Assembly: GCA_015272395.1 (NCBI GenBank)
Contig: JACYLQ010000047.1
Span: 62,001 to 126,000 of the forward strand
Reading direction: 5' to 3'
Length of the DNA: 64,000 nt
Source: Calothrix sp. C42_A2020_038
GTDB taxonomy: Bacteria > Cyanobacteriota > Cyanobacteriia > Cyanobacteriales > Nostocaceae
The notes below the pieces were generated by a model. The model was given only the letters and a program-made list of their open reading frames with translations, searched no databases and was not told the DNA's origin. The position numbers and the translations under genes were made by a program. Of this stretch, positions 36,101 to 44,197 are shown piece after piece; the first letter of the stretch is position 1, and each line of letters starts with the position of its first letter.

Positions 36101-38626
36101 GGTGATTATGATACTGGCTATAAGGCTGTTAATTTAGCTTTAGAAATTCATGAAAAATTCCCCAACAAGGAATTTACCGCTAAGGTCATGTCAGCAATTT
36201 ATGTTGGTGGCACATTTTGGAAGCAGCATCTTCAAGATGGAATCAATCCTTTATTAAATGCTTATCAAGTTGGGGTCGAAATAGGAGACTTAGAGTTTGC
36301 CGCTTATTGTGCTTTATATTACACATCATTATGCTATTTTTGCGGTTATGAACTTAGTGGTCTAGCAAAGCAAATGAATTTATATATTGACGCTAGCTTA
36401 CAATTCAAGCAACAATCAGCATTAAACTATCAAAGACTCTATTTGCAACCCGTTCTATATTTACTTGGGAATTTAGAATATCAAAGTTACTTGGATGACC
36501 AAACAGATGCAGAAAAAGAAATTATACCTCTGTTAATAGCTGCAAATGATACATTAGGTCTTTGTAATTTATACGTTAATAAACTAAAAGTAGCTTACCT
36601 TTTTTCTCAGGTCGATCTTGCCTTTAAAAGTGTTTCTCAAATTGAAAAATACGCTTCGGGAATGATAGGTTTGTTTTTACCTCCCATTTTTAATTTTTAT
36701 AGCTCTCTAACTCATTTATCTGGGTTAGATTCAAATCAAGATAATTTAGATTCTGTTCAGAACCCAAGTTTACTTTACGTAAAAGCTAATCAACAGCAGA
36801 TGAGTATATGGGCAAAACATGCACCAATGAACTTTTTACATAAATTTTACTTAGTTGAAGCAGAAACATATCGTGTTTTAAGCAAAAAAACTGAAGCAAT
36901 AGAATATTATGAGCAAGCTATTGCCTTTGCACGTCAAAATCAATATCTTCAAGAAGAAGCACTTGCTTGGGAGTTAGCTGCAAAATTTTACCTCGACTGG
37001 GATAAACAAAAAATTGCTCAGACTTACATGACTGAAGCTTACTACTGCTATGCACGTTGGGGCGCCAAAGCTAAAATTAATGACTTAGAAACACATTATC
37101 CGCAATTACTACAGCCGATTCTACAACAAAAACTTCGCTTTTATCATAACGAAACAAGTGCCACTTACTATCCAGTGGTAAATACCATTCATCAATCCAC
37201 ACAAGCGTCTAGCTCTAGCAGCAATAGTATTTCGGAAGCTTTAGATTTTGCAAGCATTCTTAAAGCTTCCCAAACTCTTTCTGGAGAAATTCATCTCGAT
37301 AAATTACTTACAGTTCTACTCAATATTGTTATTAAAAGCGCTGGTGCCAGTAAATGCGTCCTGATGTTGCAGTCAGATGATGATTTGCAAGTAGAAGCTG
37401 TTGCTCAATTAGGAGAACCAATCGTTTTAAAATGCTTAACAGTTTATGAAACAAATGTACCTATTAGTGTAGTTTATCACGTTAAACGCAGTTTACAAAC
37501 TGTTGTTATCAATGATGCAACAAAAGAGAGCTTTTTGCTCGCAGACCCTTATATTATCCAGCAACAGCCTAAGAGTTTATTATGCACTCCTATTTTGAAT
37601 CAAAATAAACTATTAGGCGTTTTTTATCTAGAAAATCACTTAACGATAAGAGCTTTTACACAGGAGCGTGTAGAAGTTATCAACCTTTTGTGTAGTCAAG
37701 CTGCTATTTCTTTGGAAAATGCACGACTATATCAAAAATCTCAAAACTACGCTCAGGAATTAGAAAATGTTCTGAACGACTTAAAGCAAGCACAAACCCA
37801 ACTAGTACAAAGTGAGAAAATGTCTTCTTTGGGTAATTTAGTTGCAGGGGTAGCACACGAAGTCAATAACCCCATTGGATTTCTAAAAGGTAGCCTTAAT
37901 AACGCGCAAGAATATGTAAAAGATTTACTCGATTACATACGATGTGTCCATCAAAATTATCCACAACTTGCACCAGCTGTTGAAGAATTTGCCTCAGAAA
38001 TTGATTTAGATTTCCTCGCTTGCGATTTACCGAAATTAATTACTTCAATGAAAAGTGCAACCGAGCGTATTAAAGATATCAGCAACAGTCTCCGTATTTT
38101 TTCTAGAGCCGATACAAATGAGAAAGTTGCTTGTGACATTCATGAAGGAATTGATAGTACTTTGCTAATTTTGAAATATCGTCTCAAAGCTAACGAGTTC
38201 CGTCCAGCAATCGAAGTTATTAAGGAATACACTAAACTACCACCTGTGAAATGCTTTTTAGGACAATTAAACCAAGTATTCATGAATATTTTGGCAAATG
38301 CCATTGATGCAATTGATGAACAATGTCAAAACTATTCATTCGATGAATTAACAGCAAATCCTAAGTATATTACAATTACTACAGAAGCTTGTAAAGCTTC
38401 TAATACCGCTGTAATAAGTATCAAAGATAACGGTTCCGGAATGTCAGAAACGGTGAAGGCAAGAATTTTTGACCATTTATTTACTACCAAAGATATTGGC
38501 AAAGGAACAGGCTTAGGATTAGCAATTGCTCGTCAAATAGTTGAGCAAACTCATGCAGGCAAGATTATTTGTAACTCGGCGCCTAACATCGGAACTGAGT
38601 TTATAATTGAGTTACCATTTGGTTGA
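33146..38626 (+). CDS. Ser/Thr kinase - AAA ATPase - GAF - histidine kinase fusion
   Basis: 1826-residue multi-domain signalling protein known in filamentous cyanobacteria. Order: protein kinase (1-270; VIHKDIKPANIL near 130 and LIDFSIAS, i.e. HKD and DFS instead of the usual HRD and DFG), AAA-type NTPase (about 330-600; Walker A GFSGIGKT near 341, Walker B VIFIDDLQWAD), a long helical TPR-like segment (about 650-1380), GAF domain (about 1390-1550), dimerisation H-box with the phospho-histidine in GVAHEVNNPIGF near 1570, then an HATPase with ANAIDAID, DNGSGM and GKGTGLGLAIARQI. It is 159 bases downstream of the membrane-protein gene, same direction. The kinase variants suggest altered or weak kinase activity. 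Confidence 0.92.
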   Translation: MTVLEGNILGYHLCELLYDGSRILVYRGMRCSDQQPVVIKLLKNPYPNFTELVQFRNQYTIAKNLDASGIVRPYSLETYQNAYALVMEDFGGISLRDYLITHELNLYQFLNIAIQLTEILDVLIRARVIHKDIKPANILIHPESQQVKLIDFSIASLLPKETQEIQNPNLLEGTLAYLAPEQTGRMNRGIDYRSDFYSLGVTFYELLTGQLPFQVDDPLELVHCHIAKYPTSVHSLNPKISPVLSRIIEKLMAKNAEDRYQSALGLKYDLERCWQQLQNKGQIQEFVIAQQDITDRFVISEKLYGREEEVKILLNAFERVAGNSLETDTLRRPAAELMLVAGFSGIGKTAVVSEVHKPIVRQRGYFIKGKFDQYQRNIPLSAFVQAFRDLMGQLLSETDIKLQQWKTRILDTLGENAQVIIEVIPELEQIIGKQPAVTEISGSAAQNRFSLLFQKFIKLFATIDHPLVIFIDDLQWADTASLKLMQLLLSEAEIEYLLLIGAYRDNEVWTAHPLMLTLDELQKHNAIVNTINLTPLKEIHINQLIADTLSCSAEIALPLTQLVYQKTKGNPFFSNQLLKALYDDKLITFNYQKDIWGWQCDITKVKAKILTDDVVEFMALQLQKLPQTTQNVLKLAACIGNQFDLKTLAIVCEQSEIETAAYLWKALQEGLILPQSEVYKFFSSGYEINNSDSISLTYLNKSTANIVYKFIHDRVQQAAYSLILDQHQQAIHLKIGRLLLKEMNDNIQDDKIFEIIGHLNKSINLITQPQETEELARLNLLSAQKAKACTAYSSSIAYLLLAVKLLNTDCWSSQYILALHIYQELAELAYLNGNFEQVEIYSEIVIKHAKTLLDCIKVYEVKIQAYAISHNFTQAIQVAIELLQLLEINLPTAPSPEDIQQAILTTTSTFVNKAEELSNMPAMTKPEKLAAAKILSRIASPVYITQPELFPIVVLTQIQLSFDYGFAPSSAYAYSCYAIILCGLLGDYDTGYKAVNLALEIHEKFPNKEFTAKVMSAIYVGGTFWKQHLQDGINPLLNAYQVGVEIGDLEFAAYCALYYTSLCYFCGYELSGLAKQMNLYIDASLQFKQQSALNYQRLYLQPVLYLLGNLEYQSYLDDQTDAEKEIIPLLIAANDTLGLCNLYVNKLKVAYLFSQVDLAFKSVSQIEKYASGMIGLFLPPIFNFYSSLTHLSGLDSNQDNLDSVQNPSLLYVKANQQQMSIWAKHAPMNFLHKFYLVEAETYRVLSKKTEAIEYYEQAIAFARQNQYLQEEALAWELAAKFYLDWDKQKIAQTYMTEAYYCYARWGAKAKINDLETHYPQLLQPILQQKLRFYHNETSATYYPVVNTIHQSTQASSSSSNSISEALDFASILKASQTLSGEIHLDKLLTVLLNIVIKSAGASKCVLMLQSDDDLQVEAVAQLGEPIVLKCLTVYETNVPISVVYHVKRSLQTVVINDATKESFLLADPYIIQQQPKSLLCTPILNQNKLLGVFYLENHLTIRAFTQERVEVINLLCSQAAISLENARLYQKSQNYAQELENVLNDLKQAQTQLVQSEKMSSLGNLVAGVAHEVNNPIGFLKGSLNNAQEYVKDLLDYIRCVHQNYPQLAPAVEEFASEIDLDFLACDLPKLITSMKSATERIKDISNSLRIFSRADTNEKVACDIHEGIDSTLLILKYRLKANEFRPAIEVIKEYTKLPPVKCFLGQLNQVFMNILANAIDAIDEQCQNYSFDELTANPKYITITTEACKASNTAVISIKDNGSGMSETVKARIFDHLFTTKDIGKGTGLGLAIARQIVEQTHAGKIICNSAPNIGTEFIIELPFG

Positions 38627-38631
38627 TAATC

Positions 38632-38682
38632 CCCGTTTATAAAACGGGTAAAATATAAGGATAGGCTTCAAGCCTATCCTTT
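38632..38682. terminator. Double hairpin between convergent genes
   Basis: CCCGTTT/AAACGGG (38632-38638 and 38642-38648, three-base loop) and AGGATAGGC/GCCTATCCT (38658-38666 and 38672-38680, five-base loop). Both lie between the kinase stop and the ald stop on the opposite strand. T-rich bases follow on both strands, so this can act as a bidirectional terminator. Confidence 0.6.
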
Positions 38683-38687
38683 AATTA

Positions 38688-39776
38688 CTAACTTACCAAG
38701 TCTGGAAATACTTCCTGTACTGCTGGATGCACTAAACGGTGATTTTGAACATTTACACCTTTAGCTAAAGCAGGATTAGTTTCCAAAGCGCGTAATCCTA
38801 AGTTCGCTAACTGCTGTACATAAGGTAATGTACTGTTATTGAGAGCTTGGGTGGCTGTCCAAGGTACTGCTCCTGGCATATTGGGTACACCATAGTGAAC
38901 TACACCCTCTTCGATATAAACTGGGTTAGTATGACTAGTTGGATGTAAAGTTTCTATACACCCGCCTTGATCTACTGCTACGTCTACAATTACTGAACCT
39001 AAGTGCATTTTTTGTACTAATTCGCGAGACACTAATATTGGTGCCCGTCGTCCTAAAACTAATACTGCACCAATTAGTAAATCCGCATTTAGTACAGCAG
39101 CTTCTATATGAGCAGAGTTACTATAAAGTAATTCAACGCGCGAGCCAAAAATTGTTTCTAAATAACTCAAGCGTTCAACGTTGACATCCAAAATTTGTAC
39201 CGAAGCACCCATCCCAACAGCAATTCTTGCAGCTTCGGTTCCAACAACCCCACCACCTAAAATTACTACCTTTCCTGGTTTTACTCCAGGTACACCACCT
39301 AGTAATACTCCTCTACCCCCCTGTTGACGTTCGAGGTATCTAGCACCAAACTGCACCGACAACCGTCCCGCAATTATACTCATTGGTGTTAATAAAGGTA
39401 GTCGATTGGCGCCTGGTTGTTCAACTGTTTCATATGCTATTGCAGTAACGCCACAATCAATTAAATGTTCAGTTAATTTCCGATCGGCAGCTAAGTGTAA
39501 ATATGTAAACAATATTTGTTCTTTTTGTAAAAAAATATACTCTTTTTCGAGCGGTTCTTTGACCTTAATTACCAATTCACGATTCCACGCAGCTTGTGTT
39601 GGAACTATTTCGGCGCCAGCACTCAGATAATCATCATCACTAAATCCAGCACCCACACCTGCTTGTGTCTCAATATAAACGCGATGACCACTTTCTCGCA
39701 ACACGCGCGCGGAAGAAGGACTCAACCCAACTCGAAACTCTTGGTCTTTTGTTTCCTTGGGAACACCAATTTCCAT
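38688..39776 (-). CDS. ald: Alanine dehydrogenase
   Basis: NAD-dependent interconversion of L-alanine and pyruvate plus ammonia. 362 residues, full length. The N-terminal MEIGVPKETKDQEFRVGLSP block and the catalytic-domain KVKEPLEKE are family features. The NAD site is VVILGGGVVGTEAARIAVGM. The C-terminal VHYGVPNMPGAVPWTATQAL is diagnostic of Ald as against transhydrogenase alpha. Start at the first ATG. It is monocistronic, convergent with the kinase gene, and divergent from hli. Confidence 0.96.
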   Translation of the reverse strand: MEIGVPKETKDQEFRVGLSPSSARVLRESGHRVYIETQAGVGAGFSDDDYLSAGAEIVPTQAAWNRELVIKVKEPLEKEYIFLQKEQILFTYLHLAADRKLTEHLIDCGVTAIAYETVEQPGANRLPLLTPMSIIAGRLSVQFGARYLERQQGGRGVLLGGVPGVKPGKVVILGGGVVGTEAARIAVGMGASVQILDVNVERLSYLETIFGSRVELLYSNSAHIEAAVLNADLLIGAVLVLGRRAPILVSRELVQKMHLGSVIVDVAVDQGGCIETLHPTSHTNPVYIEEGVVHYGVPNMPGAVPWTATQALNNSTLPYVQQLANLGLRALETNPALAKGVNVQNHRLVHPAVQEVFPDLVS

Positions 39777-40112
39777 GTACTGCCTCTGATTTAATTTTGC
39801 TTAAGTGTAGTTTCTCTTAGATGAATTTGCCAATTTGATACTAAATATACGAATGTAGAGACTTCAAACAATTTTCACTTCTCCACAACACTTTTAGCTG
39901 TTTTTCTTGACTATTACCCCAATTTCGATAAAAATATACAAAGAATAATTACATTTTGTAACAAATGGGATTTGCTAAGTAATCTGAAGTGCTGTATTAC
40001 ACAACAAAATTCAGATTTTTCTGAGTAAGGGTGATTAGTTTAAAAACCTTACTAATGGCAAATGTGTCACAAACAACTATAAACTTCATACCCACAAGAG
40101 GTACTGTTAATA
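39777..40112. other. ald-hli divergent intergenic region
   Basis: 336 A/T-rich bases holding the promoters of ald (leftward) and hli (rightward). A perfect inverted repeat TTACA-TTT-TGTAA lies at 39949-39961. High-light genes in cyanobacteria are controlled by RpaB at HLR1 sites built from GTTACA-like direct repeats; the right arm read on the minus strand gives GTTACAAA, one good half-site, but the second half is poor. I therefore mark it only as a candidate. Confidence 0.4.
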
Positions 40113-40283
40113 ATGACTCAGCCACAACCCAGCATCACACCCAAACTAGAAGAACCCAAGTTTGGATTTAATGAATACGCCGAACGTTTGAATGGTAGAG
40201 CCGCGATGATTGGATTCCTCCTAATTATTGTGATTGAGTATGTCACCGATAAAGGAGTGCTAACATGGCTGGGTTTGCGATAG
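40113..40283 (+). CDS. High-light-inducible protein (one-helix CAB-like)
   Basis: 56 residues. One transmembrane helix containing the chlorophyll-binding signature E-x-x-NGR-x-AM-x-GF (ERLNGRAAMIGF, residues 24-35), with FGFNEYA just before it, as in all Hlips. It binds chlorophyll and carotenoid in thylakoids and protects photosystem II assembly under high light. The MTQPQPSITPKLEEPKF N-terminus is a typical soluble leader. A strong terminator lies about 55 bases after the stop, so it is transcribed alone. Confidence 0.93.
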   Translation: MTQPQPSITPKLEEPKFGFNEYAERLNGRAAMIGFLLIIVIEYVTDKGVLTWLGLR

Positions 40284-40337
40284 GATTACCGGAAAACCTA
40301 GTTTGTAAGTTGTAGTCTTAATTAACAAGGCTCATTA

Positions 40338-40372
40338 ACCAGTCGATTAATCCAAGTATTCGGCTGGTTTTT
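40338..40372 (+). terminator. Intrinsic terminator after hli
   Basis: ACCAGTCG (40338-40345) pairs with CGGCTGGT (40361-40368) with one G-U pair, loop 15 bases, and five T follow. The remaining bases 40373-40603 before the next gene show nothing beyond one GGCGCC palindrome. Confidence 0.7.
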
Positions 40373-40603
40373 AATACATATGAACTTAATAATGAACAAA
40401 TTACTGTAAAATGCCGTCTATCGCAAGATTGATGCTTATGGTTATAGTATTAGCAATGTCTTAGCTCATTCTGTTGGGTGTTATTACTACCTAAGAATCA
40501 AAATTATAATAGATATGAAGCTATGGAGTCTCATGGTCGGCGCCAACTGCGAGTGAGGCATTTTAGGTAAATTTATATTAAAGGCTAAAAAGAAAAAGCT
40601 GTG

Positions 40604-40906
40604 ATGAATGTTGCGTTACCTCGTTTACTAAAATCTAGTTACCGCCGAGAACCGATAATCAGCGGACTAATTACCATAGGCATTGTTGATGCGGTGATTG
40701 GTGGCTTCGGTGATAGCTGGTCTTTATTTGCTTTCGGGCTAAGTACAGCGGGTTTAACGCTGGCTTTGCGATGGTGGCGTGTTCAGCAGAGTCGTCCTTT
40801 GCCACAACAAGAAGAACCTGCTGTGAAACAACTTTATTTACCTGCACGGTCATCGAGTACATCTCTACCAATGTTGAGCGTTACCAAGAAAAAGCCTCCT
40901 CAGTAA
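40604..40906 (+). CDS. Small membrane protein of unknown function
   Basis: About 100 residues. Two close hydrophobic stretches (ISGLITIGIVDAVIGGFGDSW and LFAFGLSTAGLTLALRWW) are followed by a polar, Ser/Pro/Lys-rich C-terminal tail. The N-terminus is basic (PRLLKSSYRREP). The pattern matches small proteins common in filamentous cyanobacteria. A GTG one codon before the ATG is possible. Function unknown; no clear neighbours in an operon. Confidence 0.65.
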   Translation: MNVALPRLLKSSYRREPIISGLITIGIVDAVIGGFGDSWSLFAFGLSTAGLTLALRWWRVQQSRPLPQQEEPAVKQLYLPARSSSTSLPMLSVTKKKPPQ

Positions 40907-41284
40907 AAGAGTTGATTATTACTGGGTAAGCATGAATTAGTACATAGGCTTGAATATTATCAGAACGTAGTAACAGAATATTTTATAAACCGCTATGCAA
41001 TGCCTACTAGTTTGTGTCAAAAGTCTTGGTTGGCAACGGGTGAGAGCGGATTTAACGGTGCTTGTTATTTGTTAAAAACAAAGTTCAGTTATTTAAAATC
41101 AATTATCCCTTCGGGTTCGCCAGTTTGGCGGGACCCAAACTGACACCGTGCTGCCTGGTTTCACCGTTACATCCGTGCATCATCCGTTGCCAATCTTTCT
41201 ACACCACAAAATTAATGACACAGACCACTACCTTACATTTAATAATATGGGTATGGCATCTGCTAACTTAGCGGCGAAGATAAA
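40907..41284. other. Intergenic region with a dispersed repeat
   Basis: 378 bases. 41106-41134 is a copy of a CCCTTCGGGTTCGCCAGTTT-type repeat that recurs at 55249-55277 with three differences. The only longer frame here (41062-41271) reads straight through that repeat and has no other support, so I reject it as a gene. Confidence 0.55.
41106..41134 (+). repeat. Dispersed repeat, copy 1
   Basis: 29 bases beginning TCCCTTCGGGTTCGCC; it matches 55249-55277 at 26 of 29 positions. It contains short internal inverted arms (CCAGTTTGGCGGG). Type unknown; similar GGGTTCGCCAGT elements are frequent in filamentous cyanobacteria by memory. Confidence 0.65.
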
Positions 41285-42067
41285 ATGCAAAAGTATCTTA
41301 AAATAATTGGACTATTTTGGAGTGCTGCGATAGCTGCTGAAATGGAGTATCGGGTTAACTTTATTTTGGCAACTTTGAGTAGTATTGGTAACTTAGCGGG
41401 TAGTCTGTTTGGTTTATTTTTGTTTTACCGCAAAGGTTATTCTTTTGCAGGTTGGTCATGGGAAGAAGCTTTATTAGTTTTAGGTGTTTTTACTTTACTA
41501 CAAGGATTTTCTGCTACATTTCTTGCCCCAAACCTGAACCGAATAGTCCGTCATGTTCAAGAAGGTACGCTAGATTTTGTCTTGCTCAAACCTGTTAAGA
41601 GTCAGTTTTGGCTTTCGTTTCACACTTTATCTCCTTGGGGATTGCCAGATTTAATCTTTGGTGGAGTGTTAATTGGTTACGCGGGAACTCGTCTTGGTAT
41701 TGGTGTTAATAATTATTTAATTAGCCTTATTCCTATAGCTTTCGGCTTAGTTGTACTTTACAGCTTGTGGTTTATGCTTGGCGCCACAAGTATTTGGTTT
41801 GTCAAAATTTATAACGTTACCGAAGTATTACGCGGGTTACTAGAAGCAGGTAGATATCCTATGGTTGCTTATCCAGGAGCATTTCGAGTTTTCTTTACCT
41901 TTATAGTACCTGTAGCTTTTTTAACGACTGTTCCCGCAGAAGCAATGTTAGGTAGAAGTCAAGTGACTTGGTTAATAGGCGCCGGATTATTAGCAATAGG
42001 TTTATTTTTACTGTCATCCTGGTTTTGGCGGTTTGCACTACGGTTTTACACAAGCGCATCAAGTTGA
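41285..42067 (+). CDS. ABC-2 family permease-like membrane protein
   Basis: 260 residues with six hydrophobic helices, starting MQKYLKIIGLFWSAAIAAE. The block GTLDFVLLKPVKSQFWLSFH (about residue 95) and the later RGLLEAGRYPMVAYPGAFRV are characteristic of the ABC-2 permease family that usually occurs as a pair of permeases with one ATPase. Neither partner is adjacent here, so the transporter must be assembled from genes elsewhere. Substrate unknown. It is followed 66 bases later by pdxJ in the same direction. Confidence 0.82.
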   Translation: MQKYLKIIGLFWSAAIAAEMEYRVNFILATLSSIGNLAGSLFGLFLFYRKGYSFAGWSWEEALLVLGVFTLLQGFSATFLAPNLNRIVRHVQEGTLDFVLLKPVKSQFWLSFHTLSPWGLPDLIFGGVLIGYAGTRLGIGVNNYLISLIPIAFGLVVLYSLWFMLGATSIWFVKIYNVTEVLRGLLEAGRYPMVAYPGAFRVFFTFIVPVAFLTTVPAEAMLGRSQVTWLIGAGLLAIGLFLLSSWFWRFALRFYTSASS

Positions 42068-42133
42068 ACTTAGAAAGCAGCATTTCTTGTAAAATATTAA
42101 TCCTATAGGATTGCGGAATTAAGGAAAATAAGG

Positions 42134-42859
42134 GTGACATTAACACTTGGGGTGAACATTGACCATATCGCGACTATTCGCCAAGCGCGTCGAACCGTAG
42201 AGCCAGACCCCGTGGCAGCAGCAGTATTAGCAGAGTTAGCAGGCGCCGATGGCATTACTGCACATCTACGGGAAGATAGACGGCATATTCAAGATAGAGA
42301 TGTGCGACTTTTACGGCAAACAGTGCGTACACACTTAAATTTAGAAATGGCAGCTACTGAAGAAATGGTAGCTATTGCTATTGATATTAAACCGGATTAT
42401 GTAACTTTAGTGCCTGAACGTCGCGAAGAAGTCACAACTGAAGGTGGTTTAGATATTGTTGGGCAAATTGATAGAATTGGAGAAGTTGTTGATAAACTAC
42501 AAAGCGCTGGTATTCCTGTTAGCCTGTTTATTGATGCTGAACCTGCACAAATAGAAGCTTCCGCCAAAGTACAGGCTAAGTTTATTGAGTTACATACAGG
42601 TAAGTATGCTGAAGCAAGAGATGAAAAGAGTCGTAAGCATGAATTAGATTTTTTGGCTGCTGGGTGTGAACATGCTCTAAAAGCCGGGTTACGAGTTAAT
42701 GCTGGTCATGGACTTACGTACTGGAACGTATATCCTGTCGCCTGTCTTCCAGGAATGGAAGAGTTAAATATCGGGCATACTATTGTTAGTAGAGCCGCAT
42801 TAGTTGGTATAGAGCGTGCTGTTCGCGAGATGAAAATAGCAATGCGCGGACAGTTGTAA
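42134..42859 (+). CDS. pdxJ: Pyridoxine 5'-phosphate synthase
   Basis: Last step of DXP-dependent vitamin B6 synthesis; condenses 1-deoxyxylulose 5-phosphate with 3-amino-2-oxopropyl phosphate. 241 residues, normal length. TIM-barrel markers: [16 protein letters not shown] at the start, [42 protein letters not shown] and [12 protein letters not shown]. The start is GTG at 42134, preceded by AAGGAAAATAAGG; no ATG gives the correct N-terminus. In cyanobacteria pdxJ is often near ycf54, as here (one gene between). Confidence 0.95.
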   Translation: MTLTLGVNIDHIATIRQARRTVEPDPVAAAVLAELAGADGITAHLREDRRHIQDRDVRLLRQTVRTHLNLEMAATEEMVAIAIDIKPDYVTLVPERREEVTTEGGLDIVGQIDRIGEVVDKLQSAGIPVSLFIDAEPAQIEASAKVQAKFIELHTGKYAEARDEKSRKHELDFLAAGCEHALKAGLRVNAGHGLTYWNVYPVACLPGMEELNIGHTIVSRAALVGIERAVREMKIAMRGQL

Positions 42860-42926
42860 TAATTTAAGTATAGAGGGGTTCTTGCTGCGAAATCTCAAGA
42901 TGTTGAAAACATGAGTCAGAACTTCT

Positions 42927-43670
42927 ATGAGCGCAACAGAGACAAACGAACAACCAAGTAATTTACCGCTTTGGGTACAACACCGCGATACAGTAATTGC
43001 ATATAGTGCAACCGCTGATATTGAATGGCGTACTGGCAACCCACCTGATTATTCTCGCTCGAATCACAATCTCGCAAAAGAAAGTGTATGTAAGCACCTC
43101 GAAGGTTCGCTCGAAGCTATTGTACAAAATCTAGTGCGAACATTTGAGATGGAAGTATCTTTTAAAACCAATCCGCAACAGTGGTTATCGGTTGTGCAAG
43201 ATAAGTTTCGCGTTAGCACTAATGGTGGTCGCGAATTTGATGCTGTAGAGCTTGGGGCTAAAGGTACTTATAATGTATTCATGGCAGATTCAGAACATTA
43301 CCAGTCTTCCTCTGAGTCTTTTGAGTCGTCGCACCAAATTTTTCATACTACCTTCCCCAATGGTTTTCCTTGGGAATTGTTAGAAGTCTACTCTGGCCCA
43401 CCTAACGTTACATTTAAGTGGCGCCATTGGGGTCATTTTAACGGTCAGTACAAAGATTTTGCTCCAACTGGTGAAATTGTGGAAATTATTGGCATGAGTG
43501 TGGCAAAAGTTACCAGTGATTTGAAGATAGAATCGATGGAACACTACTTTGACAATTCCTTGTTCCTAACCAAACTTACAGCAGGAGGTAAAATAGCTAA
43601 AGATACAAAAGTTGGTGAAGGTTGTCCGTTTAATCCAGCTTCTTTATTTAAACGATTCAAAAAGAGTTAA
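42927..43670 (+). CDS. SnoaL-like (NTF2-fold) protein related to pathogen-related proteins
   Basis: 247 residues, soluble. The pattern resembles plant and cyanobacterial pathogen-related/SnoaL-like proteins: WVQHRDTVIAYSATADIEWR at the start and HLEGSLEAIVQNLVRTFEME, with the central WLSVVQDKFRVSTNGGREFD and the aromatic-rich TFKWRHWGHFNGQYKDFAPT that lines a cone-shaped pocket in this fold. Catalytic function unknown. It sits between pdxJ and ycf54, same direction, with its own terminator at 43675. Confidence 0.65.
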   Translation: MSATETNEQPSNLPLWVQHRDTVIAYSATADIEWRTGNPPDYSRSNHNLAKESVCKHLEGSLEAIVQNLVRTFEMEVSFKTNPQQWLSVVQDKFRVSTNGGREFDAVELGAKGTYNVFMADSEHYQSSSESFESSHQIFHTTFPNGFPWELLEVYSGPPNVTFKWRHWGHFNGQYKDFAPTGEIVEIIGMSVAKVTSDLKIESMEHYFDNSLFLTKLTAGGKIAKDTKVGEGCPFNPASLFKRFKKS

Positions 43671-43674
43671 GAAC

Positions 43675-43712
43675 TAAGGGTACAGTATGTATTGCTGTAC
43701 CCTTAAATTATT
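43675..43712 (+). terminator. Intrinsic terminator
   Basis: TAAGGGTACAG (43675-43685) and CTGTACCCTTA (43695-43705): perfect eleven-base arms with a nine-base loop, followed by AATTATTAATT. It immediately follows the stop of the SnoaL-like gene. Confidence 0.65.
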
Positions 43713-43735
43713 AATTAGAAACATAAGGGAAAAAA

Positions 43736-44062
43736 ATGACAACATACTATTACGTTTTAGCAAGTCAGCGCTTTCTACTTGAAGAAGAACCGTTTGAGGA
43801 AGTTCTTAAAGAACGGACTCGTTACTACCACGAAAACGAAAAAGAAATTGATTTTTGGCTTGTTAAGCAACCTGCATTTCTAGAGTCACCTGAATTTAGC
43901 AGTATCAAAGCTAAATGCCCACAACCAAGTGCTGCAGTAATTTCTACCAATCCTCAGTTCATTACTTGGTTAAAACTCCGCTTGGAGTATGTGATTAAAG
44001 GAGAATTTCAGGCGCCGAGTCCGTCGATACCTGATGCTCTGGCATCAATGGTAACAGTTTAG
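43736..44062 (+). CDS. ycf54: Ycf54, auxiliary protein of the Mg-protoporphyrin ester cyclase
   Basis: Needed for assembly or activity of the aerobic cyclase (AcsF) that makes the chlorophyll E ring. 108 residues. The very conserved start TTYYYVLASQRFLLEEEPFE and the blocks EIDFWLVKQPAFLESPEF, KAKCPQPSAAVISTNPQFIT and WLKLRLEYV match Ycf54 of cyanobacteria and plastids. It has its own upstream terminator-separated promoter region of about 30 bases, so it may also be read through from pdxJ. Start at the first ATG. Confidence 0.94.
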   Translation: MTTYYYVLASQRFLLEEEPFEEVLKERTRYYHENEKEIDFWLVKQPAFLESPEFSSIKAKCPQPSAAVISTNPQFITWLKLRLEYVIKGEFQAPSPSIPDALASMVTV

Positions 44063-44072
44063 AAAATTGTAA

Positions 44073-44144
44073 GTTATGAGTTATGAGTTGTAATTGCGAA
44101 CTCCTAACTCCTAACTCCTAACTTTTACTTTTAACTTTTAACTG
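44073..44144. repeat. Heptanucleotide repeats
   Basis: A run of GTTATGA units is followed after a few bases by three CTCCTAA units and then CTTTTAA-like units, all seven bases long. It fills the space between ycf54 and the next gene. A cyanobacterial short tandem repeat tract; no hairpin is evident. Confidence 0.8.
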
Positions 44145-44197
44145 TTTGTTTTGGGGAACAAATATTATTTTTGGGAATCTTTTGAGAGAAGCAATTT

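Noticed and set aside
39949-39961. HLR1 site for RpaB upstream of hli
   Set aside because: Only one half matches well; HLR1 needs two direct GTTACA-like halves two bases apart. Left as a weak candidate in the intergenic entry.
41062-41271. 69-codon frame on the plus strand
   Set aside because: It runs through a dispersed repeat and has no recognisable protein pattern; judged non-coding.
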